NCBI GenBank assembly: GCA_964020155.1
Contig: OZ026546.1
Span: 6,823,879-6,887,878 of the forward strand
From: Chondrilla cf. caribensis
Taxonomy: Eukaryota > Porifera > Demospongiae > Chondrillida > Chondrillidae
Length of the DNA stretch: 64,000 nt
Direction: 5' to 3'
Positions 42,723 to 55,500 of this stretch are shown here, one piece after another; position 1 is the stretch's first letter; every line of letters starts with the position of its first letter. The position numbers and the translations under genes were made by a program. The notes beneath the pieces are model-generated. The model saw nothing but the letters and a program-made list of their open reading frames with translations, was not told the origin of the DNA and made no database searches.

Positions 42723-43063
42723 GGCATGCATGTGTGTGTATGTACAGTACATGTGTACAAATGTGGAAGACACTATATACACATCTATACTCTACGTTAT
42801 CCACCTCTTCCTGGTGCAGCTATCTCGACAGTGCTAAGTGTTGCGACAACCCAGCCTGTAGTGGAGTCTACTTTGAGTCCAGATTGCAGAAAGTGAAGTT
42901 TGTCGATTTCTGTGGAAAGTACCGCGTGCCGTTCATGCACTACGTCTGCAGCGAGATGTGTGAGAATGACGTCAGCAGCAACAGCAGTCCGGTCACCAGT
43001 TCCAGCGAAGAAGAGATCGACCCCGTTGCACAAACAAGGATGAGAAGAGTCCTACTTGGATAG
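39347..43063 (+). CDS. LRRC58: LRRC58, leucine-rich repeat protein, 3 exons, 376 aa
   Basis: Exons: 39347-39873, 42180-42539, 42820-43063, joined in phase 2 with GT-AG borders. The first about 270 residues are leucine-rich repeats (for example LRR units [18 protein letters not shown] and [18 protein letters not shown]). The end has the family-specific block [14 protein letters not shown] and then a cysteine cluster ([32 protein letters not shown]), a Ser-rich acidic linker and the conserved terminus RRVLLG. The order and length (human about 371) match LRRC58. Its role is poorly known; I recall reports of a ubiquitin-ligase substrate-receptor function but cannot verify them here. Alternative: another short LRR protein, made unlikely by the C-terminal block. 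Confidence 0.93.
39976..40052. repeat. (CA)n microsatellite, LRRC58 intron 1
   Basis: CA repeat about 100 nt downstream of the exon 1 donor. Confidence 0.92.
40411..40555. repeat. About 57-63-bp tandem repeat, 2.5 copies, LRRC58 intron 1
   Basis: The unit starts gtaatattgtgtgcactgtg and ends tgtggtgtattat; copies start near 40411, 40474 and 40531. A more diverged relative may lie near 40310. Confidence 0.75.
40701..40877. mobile_element. MITE with TIR cagtgaaacct, flanked by TA
   Basis: 177 bp bounded by cagtgaaacct and its inverted complement aggtttcactg, with TA on both sides. Internal sequence repeats taatccgac/taatccaac. It resembles non-autonomous pogo/Tigger elements. Confidence 0.82.
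41122..41208. repeat. (CA)n microsatellite, LRRC58 intron 1
   Basis: About 85 bp of CA repeat with one interruption. Confidence 0.92.
41402..41576. mobile_element. MITE with TIR cagtggaacctctctatta, copy 1
   Basis: 175 bp flanked by TA (41400-41401 and 41577-41578), with terminal inverted repeats cagtggaacctctctatta and taatagagaggttttactg. The same family, same orientation and same length occurs at 43743-43917. It lies in LRRC58 intron 1. Confidence 0.85.
41701..41880. repeat. About 180-bp dispersed repeat, copy 1
   Basis: Begins catttcaaaggattcagtta and includes accaacacaagatactatca. A diverged second copy in the same orientation lies at about 43541-43720 beyond the 3' end of LRRC58. The rest of intron 1 (41881-42179) is AT-rich with no recognised element. 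Confidence 0.8.
42563..42719. repeat. (TG)n microsatellite, LRRC58 intron 2
   Basis: An interrupted TG tract beginning about 25 nt after the exon 2 donor and filling most of the 280-bp intron. It creates several Cys-Val artefact ORFs. Confidence 0.94.
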
Positions 43064-43930
43064 TCCTTTTAGGATTGTACAGAATCGTAATACATGTTTC
43101 AATTCTTGTTTATTTTGCTCTGTTCTTGCCTGTCTGAAGTTTCCCTATGTTAATTTAACAAGCACTTATTGCACCATATGTACAGACAGAGGTACCAGAT
43201 CACCTGCAGTGCCTGTATCAATTGAATTTCTTCTGCTAAGGGGCCTGGAAACCTTGACGCACTCCTACACACTAACCTGCACAATCTGTAATATTTGCAC
43301 TCAATTATTTATTGAATGTCGACAATGATTATTGTACGTCAATATTAATTATTGATTAATAATTGATAGTAATATTATGTTGATTGATTAAATTAGTATA
43401 CATATATACCTGACTTCACCTCCTATCAAATGCACGAACAATGGGAGGCAGCATGGACTGATGCTGACTTGAGACATGAATTCCCCGAACTCCCAGACTT
43501 TTGTCCAACTCAGGTTGGACATTGTTAGTCATCTTATCTTCATTTCAAAGGATTCAGTTATTAGACATAGGCTCACTGTGTGTCCACTGTGTGAGCCCAG
43601 ACCAACACAAGATACTATCAGTTGATAGCAAATAGAACCCTTTGAGTAGTGGTGGGGGCTTAAAGGTTGTGACTCACTCCGGCAGTAAGGAAGGAGGCAA
43701 AACTGAATTACACTTCTATTTACTGTACATTGTATAAGTATACACTGGAACCTCTCTATTACAGACACTTTGGGACCTTGGTTTTAGTCCTTATTACAGA
43801 GGTGTCCTCAATTCAGGGGTCATTTAGTACACCACAGTACTACACTGGGTCACAGAATGGTGTCCTTATTATAGAGGTTTCTGCTATTCAGAGGTTTGTA
43901 ATAGAGAGGTTACACTGTAATAGTATACAC
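43064..43930. other. LRRC58 3' flank
   Basis: Non-coding. It holds the second copy of the 180-bp dispersed repeat (about 43541-43720) and the second MITE (43743-43917). No clear AATAAA was found downstream of the stop. Confidence 0.55.
43743..43917. mobile_element. MITE with TIR cactggaacctctctatta, copy 2
   Basis: 175 bp flanked by TA (43741-43742 and 43918-43919), matching the element at 41402-41576 along its whole length with scattered substitutions. Confidence 0.85.
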
Positions 43931-44740
43931 ATAAGAAGCACACTTTGCATCTTTGAAACACCTCAGAATGTATAGATAGGGATACGGGCCATGTATGGAG
44001 ATGGAAAGTGGTCAAAATTCAGTTCCCGACCAAAACTAGATCTATAACCCAAATATCAACTTAACACCTCCCCCCTCTGCCATGAGCTATGCAAGAATTC
44101 GAAGTGCATGCTTAGCAAATAGCTAAATAGTTTTTTTCCTATACTCTCCCATGCATTAGAAAAATATTAAGCACCTCCGAATGTATATAGCTATGCTTAC
44201 AGGCCATATAGGAAGATGGGAGTCATTTAATAGGTTAGCTAATATCAACAGCTAGGTCTGACAAATGTATTAAGTTGACACGCCTCCACTCTCATGAGCA
44301 AGAAGGTGCTTAGCAATTTTTTTATCCTATACTCTCCCTTACATTAGAAAAATATTAAGCACATCCGAATATTGAACACAACCAAATGTAGATATGCTTA
44401 CAGGCCACATACAGAATGGGAATTGTTTCCCAATGACCAGGCCAGTGATAGAATGCATTCTATCACTGATCACAAACATTACTTGATGCCCATATTATGA
44501 TACATATAATATTGCATATACTTCTGTATGTACATTCCAATATAGTTGCCATAGACCACCCAGGGGATTTCACATTCTGTTAATGGTTGTTGTTGTTGCC
44601 AAGTGTCCATATCAAACTTTAAAACATGAACACTGATACATGTCAAGAAAATGTCAAATTTTATTGCTTATCACTGCAGCCACTCCTGTGTGCATGTGAT
44701 GCATCATAGCTCAAATACAAAAGTATGGACACACACCTGG
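43930..44740. repeat. Degenerate edge of the satellite block
   Basis: Two to three worn monomers of family B (aatattaagcacctccgaat, cctatactctcccatgcatt, aagttgacacgcctcc-like pieces) are followed by a worn family A monomer. A 26-bp perfect palindrome lies at 44443-44468. Greater divergence here than in the inner arrays is usual at satellite edges. Confidence 0.75.
44443..44468. repeat. 26-bp perfect palindrome
   Basis: Reads cagtgatagaatg and then its exact inverted complement. It has no counterpart in neighbouring monomers. Confidence 0.85.
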
Positions 44741-47700
44741 AACGAATATGGTCCTTCTGATTTCAAACAAAGATGTGTTTTGTCACCGAACAAAAATTCT
44801 CCCCAGTGCCCATATGCCACATAATAACGTACATACGTTTATATGTACATTCAAATATAAGCGTAATATACCTTGTGGTGATCACACAGGCAATTTCACA
44901 TTCTGCTGCTGGTCACCAAGAGCTGCCCAGTGTCTGTGCCAAACTCGCCAACACAATTTGGGATGCATACAAACCGACCTGAGTGTGCTATGGGCCTTGT
45001 GGTGACAAGCCAAAAAATGTCAATTTTTATGCTTGTCACCACGACCTCTTCTGTGTGCACATAATGCATCATAGAACTAATACGAATGCATGGACACACT
45101 CCTGGAACTAATACGGTCCTTTTGATAGCAAAAATGATAGGTTTTGTTGAGGATCAAAATTCTACTAGGTGTCCATAGGGCACATAGCATTATACATTTG
45201 TATGTACATTTCAATATAAGTGTAAAACACCTTGTGGTGATAACTCAGGTGATTTAACATCAAGTTGCTGGTCACCAAGGACTGCCCAGTGTCTGTCCCT
45301 AACTCACCAACACAATTTCGGATGCATGCAAGCCGTCCTGGATGTGCTATGGGCCTCGTGGTGACAAGCCAAAAAAATGTCACTTTTTATGCTTGTCACC
45401 ATGACCTCTCCTGTGTGCACATAATGCATCATAGACTAATACGAATGCATGGACACACTCCTGGAACTAATACGGTCCTTTTGATAACAATAATGATAGG
45501 TTTTGTTGAGGATCAAAATTCTACCAGGTGTCCATATGGCACATAGTATTATACAAATTTATGTACATTTCAATATAAGTATAATACGCCTTGTGGTGAT
45601 AACTCAGGTGATTTGACATGACGTTGCTGGTCACCAAGGGCTGCCCAGTACCTGTCCCAAACTCACCAACACAATTTTGGATCCATGCAAACCATCTTGA
45701 GTGTGCTATGGGCCTCGTGGTGACAAGCCAAAAAATGTCAATTTTTATGCTTGTCACCACGGCCTCTCCTGTGTGCACATAATGCATCATAGATCTAATG
45801 CGAATGCACGGACACACTCCTGGAACTAATATGGTCCTTTTGATAACAAAAATGACAGATTATGTAGTCAATCTAAATTTCATGCCTAACTCACCAACAC
45901 AATTTCGGAAGCATTCTGATTGTCTTGAGTGTGCTATAAGCCTTGTGGTGACAAGCAAAAAAATGTCAATTTTTTGAGTTGTCACCACGGCCTCTCCTGT
46001 GTGCACGTGATGCATCATAGCTCAAATCCGAATGCACAGACACACTCCTGGACCTGGTAGCTACCTTCTGATAGCAAAGAGTTGCATTTTGATGTCGACC
46101 AAAATTTCCCCCTAGTGCCAATATATATACTTTGTATGTAGATTCATAAATAAGTGTATTACGCCTTGTGGTGATCACCTAAGCAATTTGAGATTTCTTT
46201 GCTGGTCACCAAGGACTACCTAGTGTCCATGACAAACTCACCAACACAATTTCGGAAGCATTCTGATTGTCCTGAGTGTGCTATAAGCCTCGTGGTGACA
46301 AGCAAAAAAATGTCAATTTTTTGAGTTGTCACCACGGCCTCTCCTGTGTGCACGTGATGCATCATAGCTCTAATCCGAATGCACAGACACACTCCTGGAC
46401 CTGGTAGCTACCTTCTGATAGCAAAGAGTTGCATTTTGATGTAGACCAAAATTTCCCCCTAGTGCCAATATATAATACTTTGTATGTAGATTCATATGTA
46501 AGTGTATTACGCCTTGTGGTGATCACCTAAGCAATTTGAGATTTCTTTGCTGGTCACCAAGGGCTACCTAGTGTCCATGCCTAACTCACCAACACAATTT
46601 CGGAAGCATTCTGATTGTCCTGAGTGTGCTATAAGCCTCATGGTGACAAGCAAAAAAATGTCAATTTTTTGAGTTGTCACCACGGCCTCTCCTGTGTGCA
46701 CGTGATGCATCATAGCTCTAATCCGAATGCACAGACACACTCCTGGACCTGGTAGCTACCTTCTGATAGCAAAGAGTTGCATTTTGATGTCGACCAAAAT
46801 TTCACCCTAGTGCCAATATATAATACTTTGTATGTAGATTCATATGTAAGTGTATTACGTCTTGTGGTGATCACCTAAGCAATTTGAGATTTCTTTGCTG
46901 GTCACCAAGGGCTACCTAGTGTCCATGACAAACTCACCAACACAAATTCGGAAGCATTATGATTGTCCTGAGTGCGCTATAAACCTCGTGGTGACAAGCA
47001 AAAAAATGTCAATTTTTTGAGTTGTCACCACGGCCTCTCCTGTGTGCACGTGATGCATCATAGCTCTAATCCGAATGCACAGACACACTCCTGGACCTGG
47101 TAGCTACCTTCTGATAGCAAAGAGTTGCATTTTGATGTAGACCAAAATTTCACCCTAGTGCCAATATATATACTTTGTATGTAGATTCATAAATAAGTGT
47201 ATTACGCCTTGTGGTGATCACCTAAGCAATTTGAGATTTCTTTGCTGGTAACCATGCGCTACCTAGTGTCCATGACAAACTCACCAACACAATTTCGGAA
47301 GCATTCTGATTGTCCTGAGTGTGCTATAAGCCTCGTGGTGACAAGCAAAAAAATGTCAATTTTTTGAGTTGTCACCACGGCCTCTCCTGTGTGCACGTGA
47401 TGCATCATAGCTCTAATCCGAATGCACAGACACACTCCTGGACCTGGTAGCTACCTTCTGATAGCAAAAAGTTGCATTTTGATGTAGACCAAAATTTCCC
47501 CCTAGTGCCAATATATAATACTTTGTATGTAGATTCATAAATAAGTGTATTACGCCTTGTGGTGATCACCTAAGCAATTTGAGATTTCTTTGCTGGTCAC
47601 CAAGGGCTACCTAGTGTCCATGCCTAACTCACCAACACAATTTCGGAAGCATTCTGATTGTCCTGAGTGTGCTATAAGCCTCGTGGTGACAAGCAAAAAA

Positions 47701-47860
47701 ATGTCAATTTTTTGAGTTGTCACCACGGCCTCTCCTGTGTGCACGTGATACATCATAGCTCTAATCCGAATGCACAGACACACTCCTGGACCTGGTAGCT
47801 ACCTTCTGATAGCAAAAAGTTGCATTTTGATGTCGACCAAAATTTCCCCCTATTGCCAAT
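44740..47860. repeat. Satellite family A, plus orientation, about 9 monomers
   Basis: The first part (44740-45870) has a 359-bp period (ggtcctttt at 45115, 45474 and 45833). The second (45870-47860) is a distinct subfamily of about 348 bp (gacctggtag at 46051, 46398, 46746, 47094, 47441 and 47789). Each monomer holds a hairpin whose arms start cgtggtgacaagc and end gcttgtcaccacg. No genes. Confidence 0.95.
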
Positions 47861-48290
47861 GCTTAGTGTTTTCTCTCCTATACTCTCCCATACATTGAAA
47901 AAATATTAAGCACCTTCCAATGTAGCTGGAGTTACAGGCCACCTATTGAGATGGGAATTGTTTCAGAAGTTAGTTCACGTCCCCAACTAGGTCTGCTTAA
48001 AATATCAAGTTGACACGCCCCCTCTCCCATGAGCTATGCAAAAAGGTGCTTAGTTTTTTCTCTCCTATACTCTCCCATACATTGAAAAATTATTAAGCAC
48101 CTTCCAATGTAGCTGGAGTTACGGGCCACCTATTGAGATAGGAATTGTTTCACAAGTTAGTTCAAGTCACCAACTAGGTCTGCCTAAAATATCAAGTTGA
48201 CACGCCTTTTCCCCCATGAGCTATGCAAAAAGGTGCTTAAAGTTTTCTCTCCTATACTCTCCCATACATTGAAAAAATGTTAAGCACCTT
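47860..48290. repeat. Satellite family B, plus orientation, about 2 monomers
   Basis: Monomers of about 186 bp with landmarks ttaagcaccttccaatgtag, caagttgacacgcc, catgagctatgcaaaaagg and ctcccatacattgaaaaa. The orientation flips at the ttaagcacctt terminal motif near 48280. Confidence 0.92.
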
Positions 48291-49570
48291 TTTGCGTAGC
48301 TCATGGGAGAAGGGGCGTGTCAACATGATATTTTATGGAGACCTAGCTGTGGACCTATACTAACTTATGAAACAATTTTCATCTCAGTAGGTGGTCCCAA
48401 ACTCTAACTACATCCGGAGGTGCTTAATATTTTTTTAATGTATGGGAAGGTATAGGATCAAAAACGTTAAGCACCTTTTTGCATAGCTCATGGGAGAAGG
48501 GGCGTGTCAACATGATATTTTATCTAGACCTAGCTGTGGACCTATACTACCTCATGAAACAATTTTTATCTCCGTAGGTGGTCCCAAACCCTAACTACAT
48601 CCGGAGGTGCTTAATATTTTTTAATGTATGGGAAGGTATAGGATCAAAAACGTTAAGCACCTTTTTGCATAGCTCATGGGAGAAGGGGCATGTCAACATG
48701 ATATTTTATGAAGACCTAGCTGAGGACCTATACTACCTTATGAAACAATTTTCATCTCCGTAGGTGGTCCCAAACCCTAACTACATCCGGAGGTGCTTAC
48801 TATTTTTTTAATGTATGGGAAGGTATAGGATCAAAAACGTTAAGCACCTTTTTGCATAGCTCATGGGAGAAGGGGCGTGTCAACATGATATTTTATGGAG
48901 ACCTAGCTGTGGACCCATACTACCTTATGAAACAATTTTCATCTCCATAGGTGGTCCCAAACTCTAACTACATCCGGAGGTGCTTAATATTTTTTTAATG
49001 TATGGGAAGGTATAGTATCAAAAAACGTTAAGCACCTTTTTGCATAGCTCATGGGAGAAGGGGCATGTCAACATGATATTTTATGGAGACCTAGCTGTGG
49101 ACCTATACTACCTTATGAAACAATTTTCATCTCCGTAGGTGGTCCCAAACTCTAACTACATCTGGAGGTGCTTAATATTTTTTTAATGTATGGGAAGGTA
49201 TAGGATCAAAAACATTAAGCACCTTTTTGCATAGCTCATGGGAGAAGGGGCGTGTCAACATGATATTTTATGGAGACCTAGCTGTGGACCTATACTAACT
49301 TATGAAACAATTTTCATCTCAGTAGGTGGTCCCAAACTCTAACTACATCTGGAGGTGCTTAATATTTTTTAATGTACGTATGGGAAGGTATAGTATCAAA
49401 AAACGTTAAGCACCTTTTTGCATAGCTCATGGGAGAAGGGGCGTGTCAACATGATATTTTATCTAGACCTAGCTGAGGACCTATACTAACTTATGAAACA
49501 ATTTTCATCTCCGTAGGTGGTCCCAAACCCTAACTACATCAGAAGGTGCTTAATATTTTTTTAATGTACG
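48290..49570. repeat. Satellite family B, inverted, about 7 monomers
   Basis: The same monomer in reverse complement (tgcatagctcatgggagaag, gtgtcaacatgatattttat, catccggaggtgcttaat), period about 186 bp. It ends at the palindrome aatgtacgtacatt (about 49563-49576), where family C begins. Confidence 0.93.
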
Positions 49571-52500
49571 TACATTGACTGTGGTGCTATGGCCAAAATT
49601 TGGCCATAGCACCACTTTGAATAACAAGGGTTACAGAGTACACAAAGTGATGGGAAGTGTTTCATAACTTAGTTCACATCTCCAACTAGATTTGTTGAAA
49701 ATATCAGGGTGACACGCCCCATCTCCCACGAGATATGCAGGATGGTGCTAAGTGTATTTTTTCCATATTCTCCCCCATACATTGACTGTGGTGCTATGGC
49801 CAAAATTTGGCCATAGCACCACCTTGAATAACAAGGGTTACAGAGTACACAAAGTGATGGGAAGTGTTTCATAACTTAGTTCACATCTCCAACTAGATTT
49901 ATTGAAAGTATCAGGGCGACACGCCCCCCCCTCCCACGAGATATGAAGGATAGTGCTAAGTGTATTTTTTCCATATTCTCCCCCATACATTGACTGTGGT
50001 GCTATGGCCAAAATTTGGCAATAGCACCACTTTGAATAACAAGGGTTACAGAGTACACAAAGTGATGGGAAGTGTTTCATAACTTAGTTCACATCTCCAA
50101 CTAGATTTGTTGAAAATATCAGGGTGACACGCCCCCTCTCCCACGAGCTATGCAGGATGGTGCTATGGCCAAAATTTGGCCATAGCACCACTTTGAATTA
50201 CAAGGGTTACAGAGTACACAAAGTGATGGGAAATATTTCATAACTTAGTTCACATCTCCAACTAGATTTGTTGAAAATATCAGGGTAACACGCCCCCTCT
50301 CCCACGAGCTATGCAGGATGGTGCTATGGCCAAAATTTGGCCATAGCACCACTTTGAATAACAAGGGTTACAGAGTACACAAAGTGATGGGAAGTGTTTC
50401 ATAACTTAGTTCACATCTCCAACTAGATTTGTTGAAAATATCAGGGTGACACGCCCCCTCTCCCACGAGATATGCAGGATGGTGCTATGGCCAAAATTTG
50501 GCCATAGCACCACTTTGAATAACAAGGGTTACAGAGTACACAAAGTGATGGGAAGTGTTTCATAACTTAGTTCACATCTCCAACTAGATTTATTGAAAAT
50601 ATCAGGGCGACACGCCCCCTCTCCCACGAGATATGCAGGATGGTGCTAAGTGTATTTTTTCCATATTCTCCCCCATACATTGACTGTGGTGCTATGGCCA
50701 AAATTTGGCCATAGCACCACTTTGAATAACAAGGGTTACAGAGTACACAAAGTGATGGGAAGTGTTTCATAACTTAGTTCACATCTCCAACTAGATTTGT
50801 TGAAAATATCAGGGTGACACGCCCCATCTCCCACGAGATATGCAGGATGGTGCTAAGTGTATTTTTCCGTATTCTCCCCCATACATTGACTGTGGTGGTA
50901 TGGCCAAAATTTGGCCATAACACCACTTTGAATAACAAGGGTTACAGAGCATACAAAGTGATGGGAAGTGTTTCATAACTTAGTTCACATCTCCAACTAG
51001 ATTTATTGAAAATATCAGGGCGACACGCCCCCTCTCCCACGAGATATGCAGGATGGTGCTAAGTGTATTTTTTCCGTATTGTCCCCCATACATTGACTGT
51101 GGTGCTATGGCCAAAATTTGGCCATAGCACCACCTTGAATAACAAGGGTTACAGAGCACACAAAGTGATGGGAAGTGTTTCATAACTTAGTTCACATCTC
51201 CAACTAGATTTGTTGAAAATATCAGGGTGACACGCCCCCTCTCCCACGAGCTATGCAGGATGGTGCTATGGCCAAAATTTGGCCATAGCACCACCTTGAA
51301 TAACAAGGGTTACAGAGTACACAAAGTGATGGGAAGTGTTTCATAACTTAGTTCACATCTCCAACTAGATTTGTTGAAAATATCAGGGTGACACGCCCCC
51401 TCTCCCACGAGCTATGCTGGATGGTGCTATGGCCAAAATTTGGCCATAGCACCACTTTGAATTACAAGGGTTACAGAGTACACAAAGTGATGGGAAATAT
51501 TTCATAACTTAGTTCACATCTCCAACTAGATTTGTTGAAAATATCAGGGTAACACGCCCCCTCTCCCACGAGCTATGCAGGATGGTGCTATGGCCAAAAT
51601 TTGGCCATAGCACCACTTTGAATAACAAGGGTTACAGAGTACACAAAGTGATGGGAAGTGTTTCATAACTTAGTTCACATCTCCAACTAGATTTATTGAA
51701 AATATCAGGGTGACACGCCCCATCTCCCACGAGATATGCAGGATGGTGCTAAGTGTATTTTTCCGTATTCTCCCCCATACATTGACTGTGGTGGTATGGC
51801 CAAAATTTGGCCATAACACCACTTTGAATAACAAGGGTTACAGAGCACACAAAGTGATGGGAAGTGTTTCATAACTTAGTTCACATCTCCAACTAGATTT
51901 ATTGAAAATATCAGGGTGACACGCCCCATCTCCCACGAGATATGCAGGATGGTGCTAAGTGTATTTTTCCGTATTCTCCCCCATACATTGACTGTGGTGG
52001 TATGGCCAAAATTTGGCCATAACACCACTTTGAATAACAAGGGTTACAGAGCACACAAAGTGATGGGAAGTGTTTCATAACTTAGTTCACATCTCCAACT
52101 AGATTTGTTGAAAATATCAGGGTGACACGCCCCCTCTCCCACGAGCTATGCAGGATGGTGCTATGGCCAAAATTTGGCCATAACACCACTTTGAATAACA
52201 AGGGTTACAGAGTACACAAAGTGATGGGAAGTGTTTCATAACTTAGTTCACATCTCCAACTAGATTTATTGAAAATATCAGGGTGACACGCCCCATCTCC
52301 CACGAGATATGCAGGATGGTGCTAAGTGTATTTTTCCGTATTCTCCCCCATACATTGACTGTGGTGGTATGGCCAAAATTTGGCCATAACACCACTTTGA
52401 ATAACAAGGGTTACAGAGCACACAAAGTGATGGGAAGTGTTTCATAACTTAGTTCACATCTCCAACTAGATTTGTTGAAAATATCAGGGTGACACGCCCC

Positions 52501-55500
52501 CTCTCCCACGAGCTATGCAGGATGGTGCTATGGCCAAAATTTGGCCATAGCACCACCTTGAATAACAAGGGTTACAGAGTACACAAAGTGATGGGAAGTG
52601 TTTCATAACTTAGTTCACATCTCCAACTAGATTTATTGAAAATATCAGGGCGACACGCCCCCTCTCCCACGAGATATGCAAGATGGTGCTAAGTGTATTT
52701 TTTCCATATTCTCCCCCATACATTGACTGTGGTGCTATGGCCAAAATTTGGCCATAGCACCACTTTGAATAACAAGGGTTACAGAGCATACAAAGTGATG
52801 GGAAGTGTTTCATAACTTAGTTCACATCTCCAACTAGATTTGTTGAAAATATCAGTTTGACACGCCCCCTCTCCCACGAGCTATGCAGGATGGTGCTATG
52901 GCCAAAATTTGGCCATAGCACCACTTTAAATAACAAGGGTTACAGAGTACACAAAGTGATGGGAAGTGTTTCATAACTTAGTTCACATCTCCAACTAGAT
53001 TTGTTGAAAATATCAGGGTGACACGCCCCATCTCCCACGAGATATGCAGGATGGTGCTAAGTGTATTTTTCCGTATTCTCCCCCATACATTGACTGTGGT
53101 GGTATGGCCAAAATTTGGCCATAACACCACTTTGAATAACAAGGGTTACAGAGCATACAAAGTGATGGGAAGTGTTTCATAACTTAGTTCACATCTCCAA
53201 CTAGATTTATTGAAAATATCAGGGCGACACGCCCCCTCTCCCACGAGATATGCAGGATGGTGCTATGGCCAAAATTTGGCCATAGCACCACCTTGAATAA
53301 CAAGGGTTACAGAGTACACAAAGTGATGGGAAGTGTTTCATAACTTAGTTCACATCTCCAACTAGATTTGTTGAAAATATCAGGGTGACACGCCCCCTCT
53401 CCCACGAGCTATGCAGGATGGTGCTATGGCCAAAATTTGGCCATAGCACCACCTTGAATAACAAGGGTTACAGAGTACACAAAGTGATGGGAAGTGTTTC
53501 ATAACTTAGTTCACATCTCCAACTAGATTTATTGAAAATATCAGGGCGACACGCCCCCTCTCCCACGAGATATGCAGGATGGTGCTAAGTGTATTTTTTC
53601 CATATTCTCCCCCATACATTGACTGTGGTGCTATGGCCAAAATTTGGCCATAGCACCACTTTGAATAACAAGGGTTACAGAGTACACAAAGTGATGGGAA
53701 GTGTTTCATAACTTAGTTCACATCTCCAACTAGATTTGTTGAAAATATCAGGGTGACACGCCCCATCTCCCACGAGATATGCAGGATGGTGCTAAGTGTA
53801 TTTTTCCGTATTCTCCCCCATACATTGACTGTGGTGGTATGGCCAAAATTTGGCCATAACACCACTTTGAATAACAAGGGTTACAGAGCATACAAAGTGA
53901 TGGGAAGTGTTTCATAACTTAGTTCACATCTCCAACTAGATTTATTGAAAATATCAGGGCGACACGCCCCCTCTCCCACGAGATATGCAGGATGGTGCTA
54001 AGTGTATTTTTTCCGTATTCTCCCCCATACATTGACTGTGGTGCTATGGCCAAAATTTGGCCATAGCACCACCTTGAATAACAAGGGTTACAGAGCACAC
54101 AAAGTGATGGGAAGTGTTTCATAACTTAGTTCACATCTCCAACTAGATTTGTTGAAAATATCAGGGTGACACGCCCCCTCTCCCACGAGCTATGCAGGAT
54201 GGTGCTATGGCCAAAATTTGGCCATAGCACCACCTTGAATAACAAGGGTTACAGAGTACACAAAGTGATGGGAAGTGTTTCATAACTTAATTCACATCTC
54301 CAACTAGATTTATTGAAAATATCAGGGCGACACGCCCCCTCTCCCACGAGATATGCAGGATGGTGCTATGGCCAAAATTTGGCCATAGCACCACCTTGAA
54401 TAACAAGGGTTACAGAGTACACAAAGTGATGGGAAGTGTTTCATAACTTAGTTCACATCTCCAACTAGATTTGTTGAAAATATCAGGGTGACACGCCCCC
54501 TCTTCCACGAGCTATGCAGGATGGTGCTATGGCCAAAATTTGGCCATAGCACCACTTTCAATAACAAGTGTTACAGAGTACACAAAGTGATGGGAAGTGT
54601 TTCATAACTTAGTTCACATCTCCAACTAGATTTGTTGAAAATATCAGGGTGACACGCCCCATCTCCCACGAGATATGCAGGATGGTGCTAAGTGTATTTT
54701 TTCCATATTCTCCCCCATACATTGACTGTGGTGCTATGGCCAAAATTTGGCCATAGCACCACCTTGAATAACAAGGGTTACAGAGTACACAAGGTGATGG
54801 GAAGTGTTTCATAACTTAGTTCACATCTCCAACTAGATTTGTTGAAAATATCAGGGCGACACGCCCCCTCTCCCACGAGATATGCAGGATGGTGCTAAGT
54901 GTATTTTTTCCATATTCTCCCCCATACATTGACTGTGGTGCTATGGCCAAAATTTGGCAATAGCACCACCTTGAATAACAAGGGTTACAGAGCACACAAA
55001 GTGATGGAAAGTGTTTCATAACTTAGTTCACATCTCCAACTAGATTTGTTGAAAATATCAGGGTGACACGCCCCCCCTCCCACGAGATATGCAGGATGGT
55101 GCTAAGTGTATTTTTTCCATATTCTCCCCCATACATTGACTGTGGTGCTATGGCCAAATTTGGCCATAGCACCACCTTGAATAACAAGGGTTACAGAGTA
55201 CACAAAGTGATGGGAAGTGTTTCATAACTTAGTTCACATCTCCAACTAGATTTGTTGAAAATATCAGGGCGACACGCTCCCTCTCCCACGAACTATGCAG
55301 GATGGTGCTATGGCCAAAATTTGGCCATAGCACCACCTTGAATAACAAGGGTTACAGAGTACACAAAGTGATGGGAAGTGTTTCATAACTTAATTCACAT
55401 CTCCAACTAGATTTATTGAAAATATCAGGGCGACACGCCCCCTCTCCCACGAGATATGCAGGATGGTGCTATGGCCAAAATTTGGCCATAGCACCACCTT

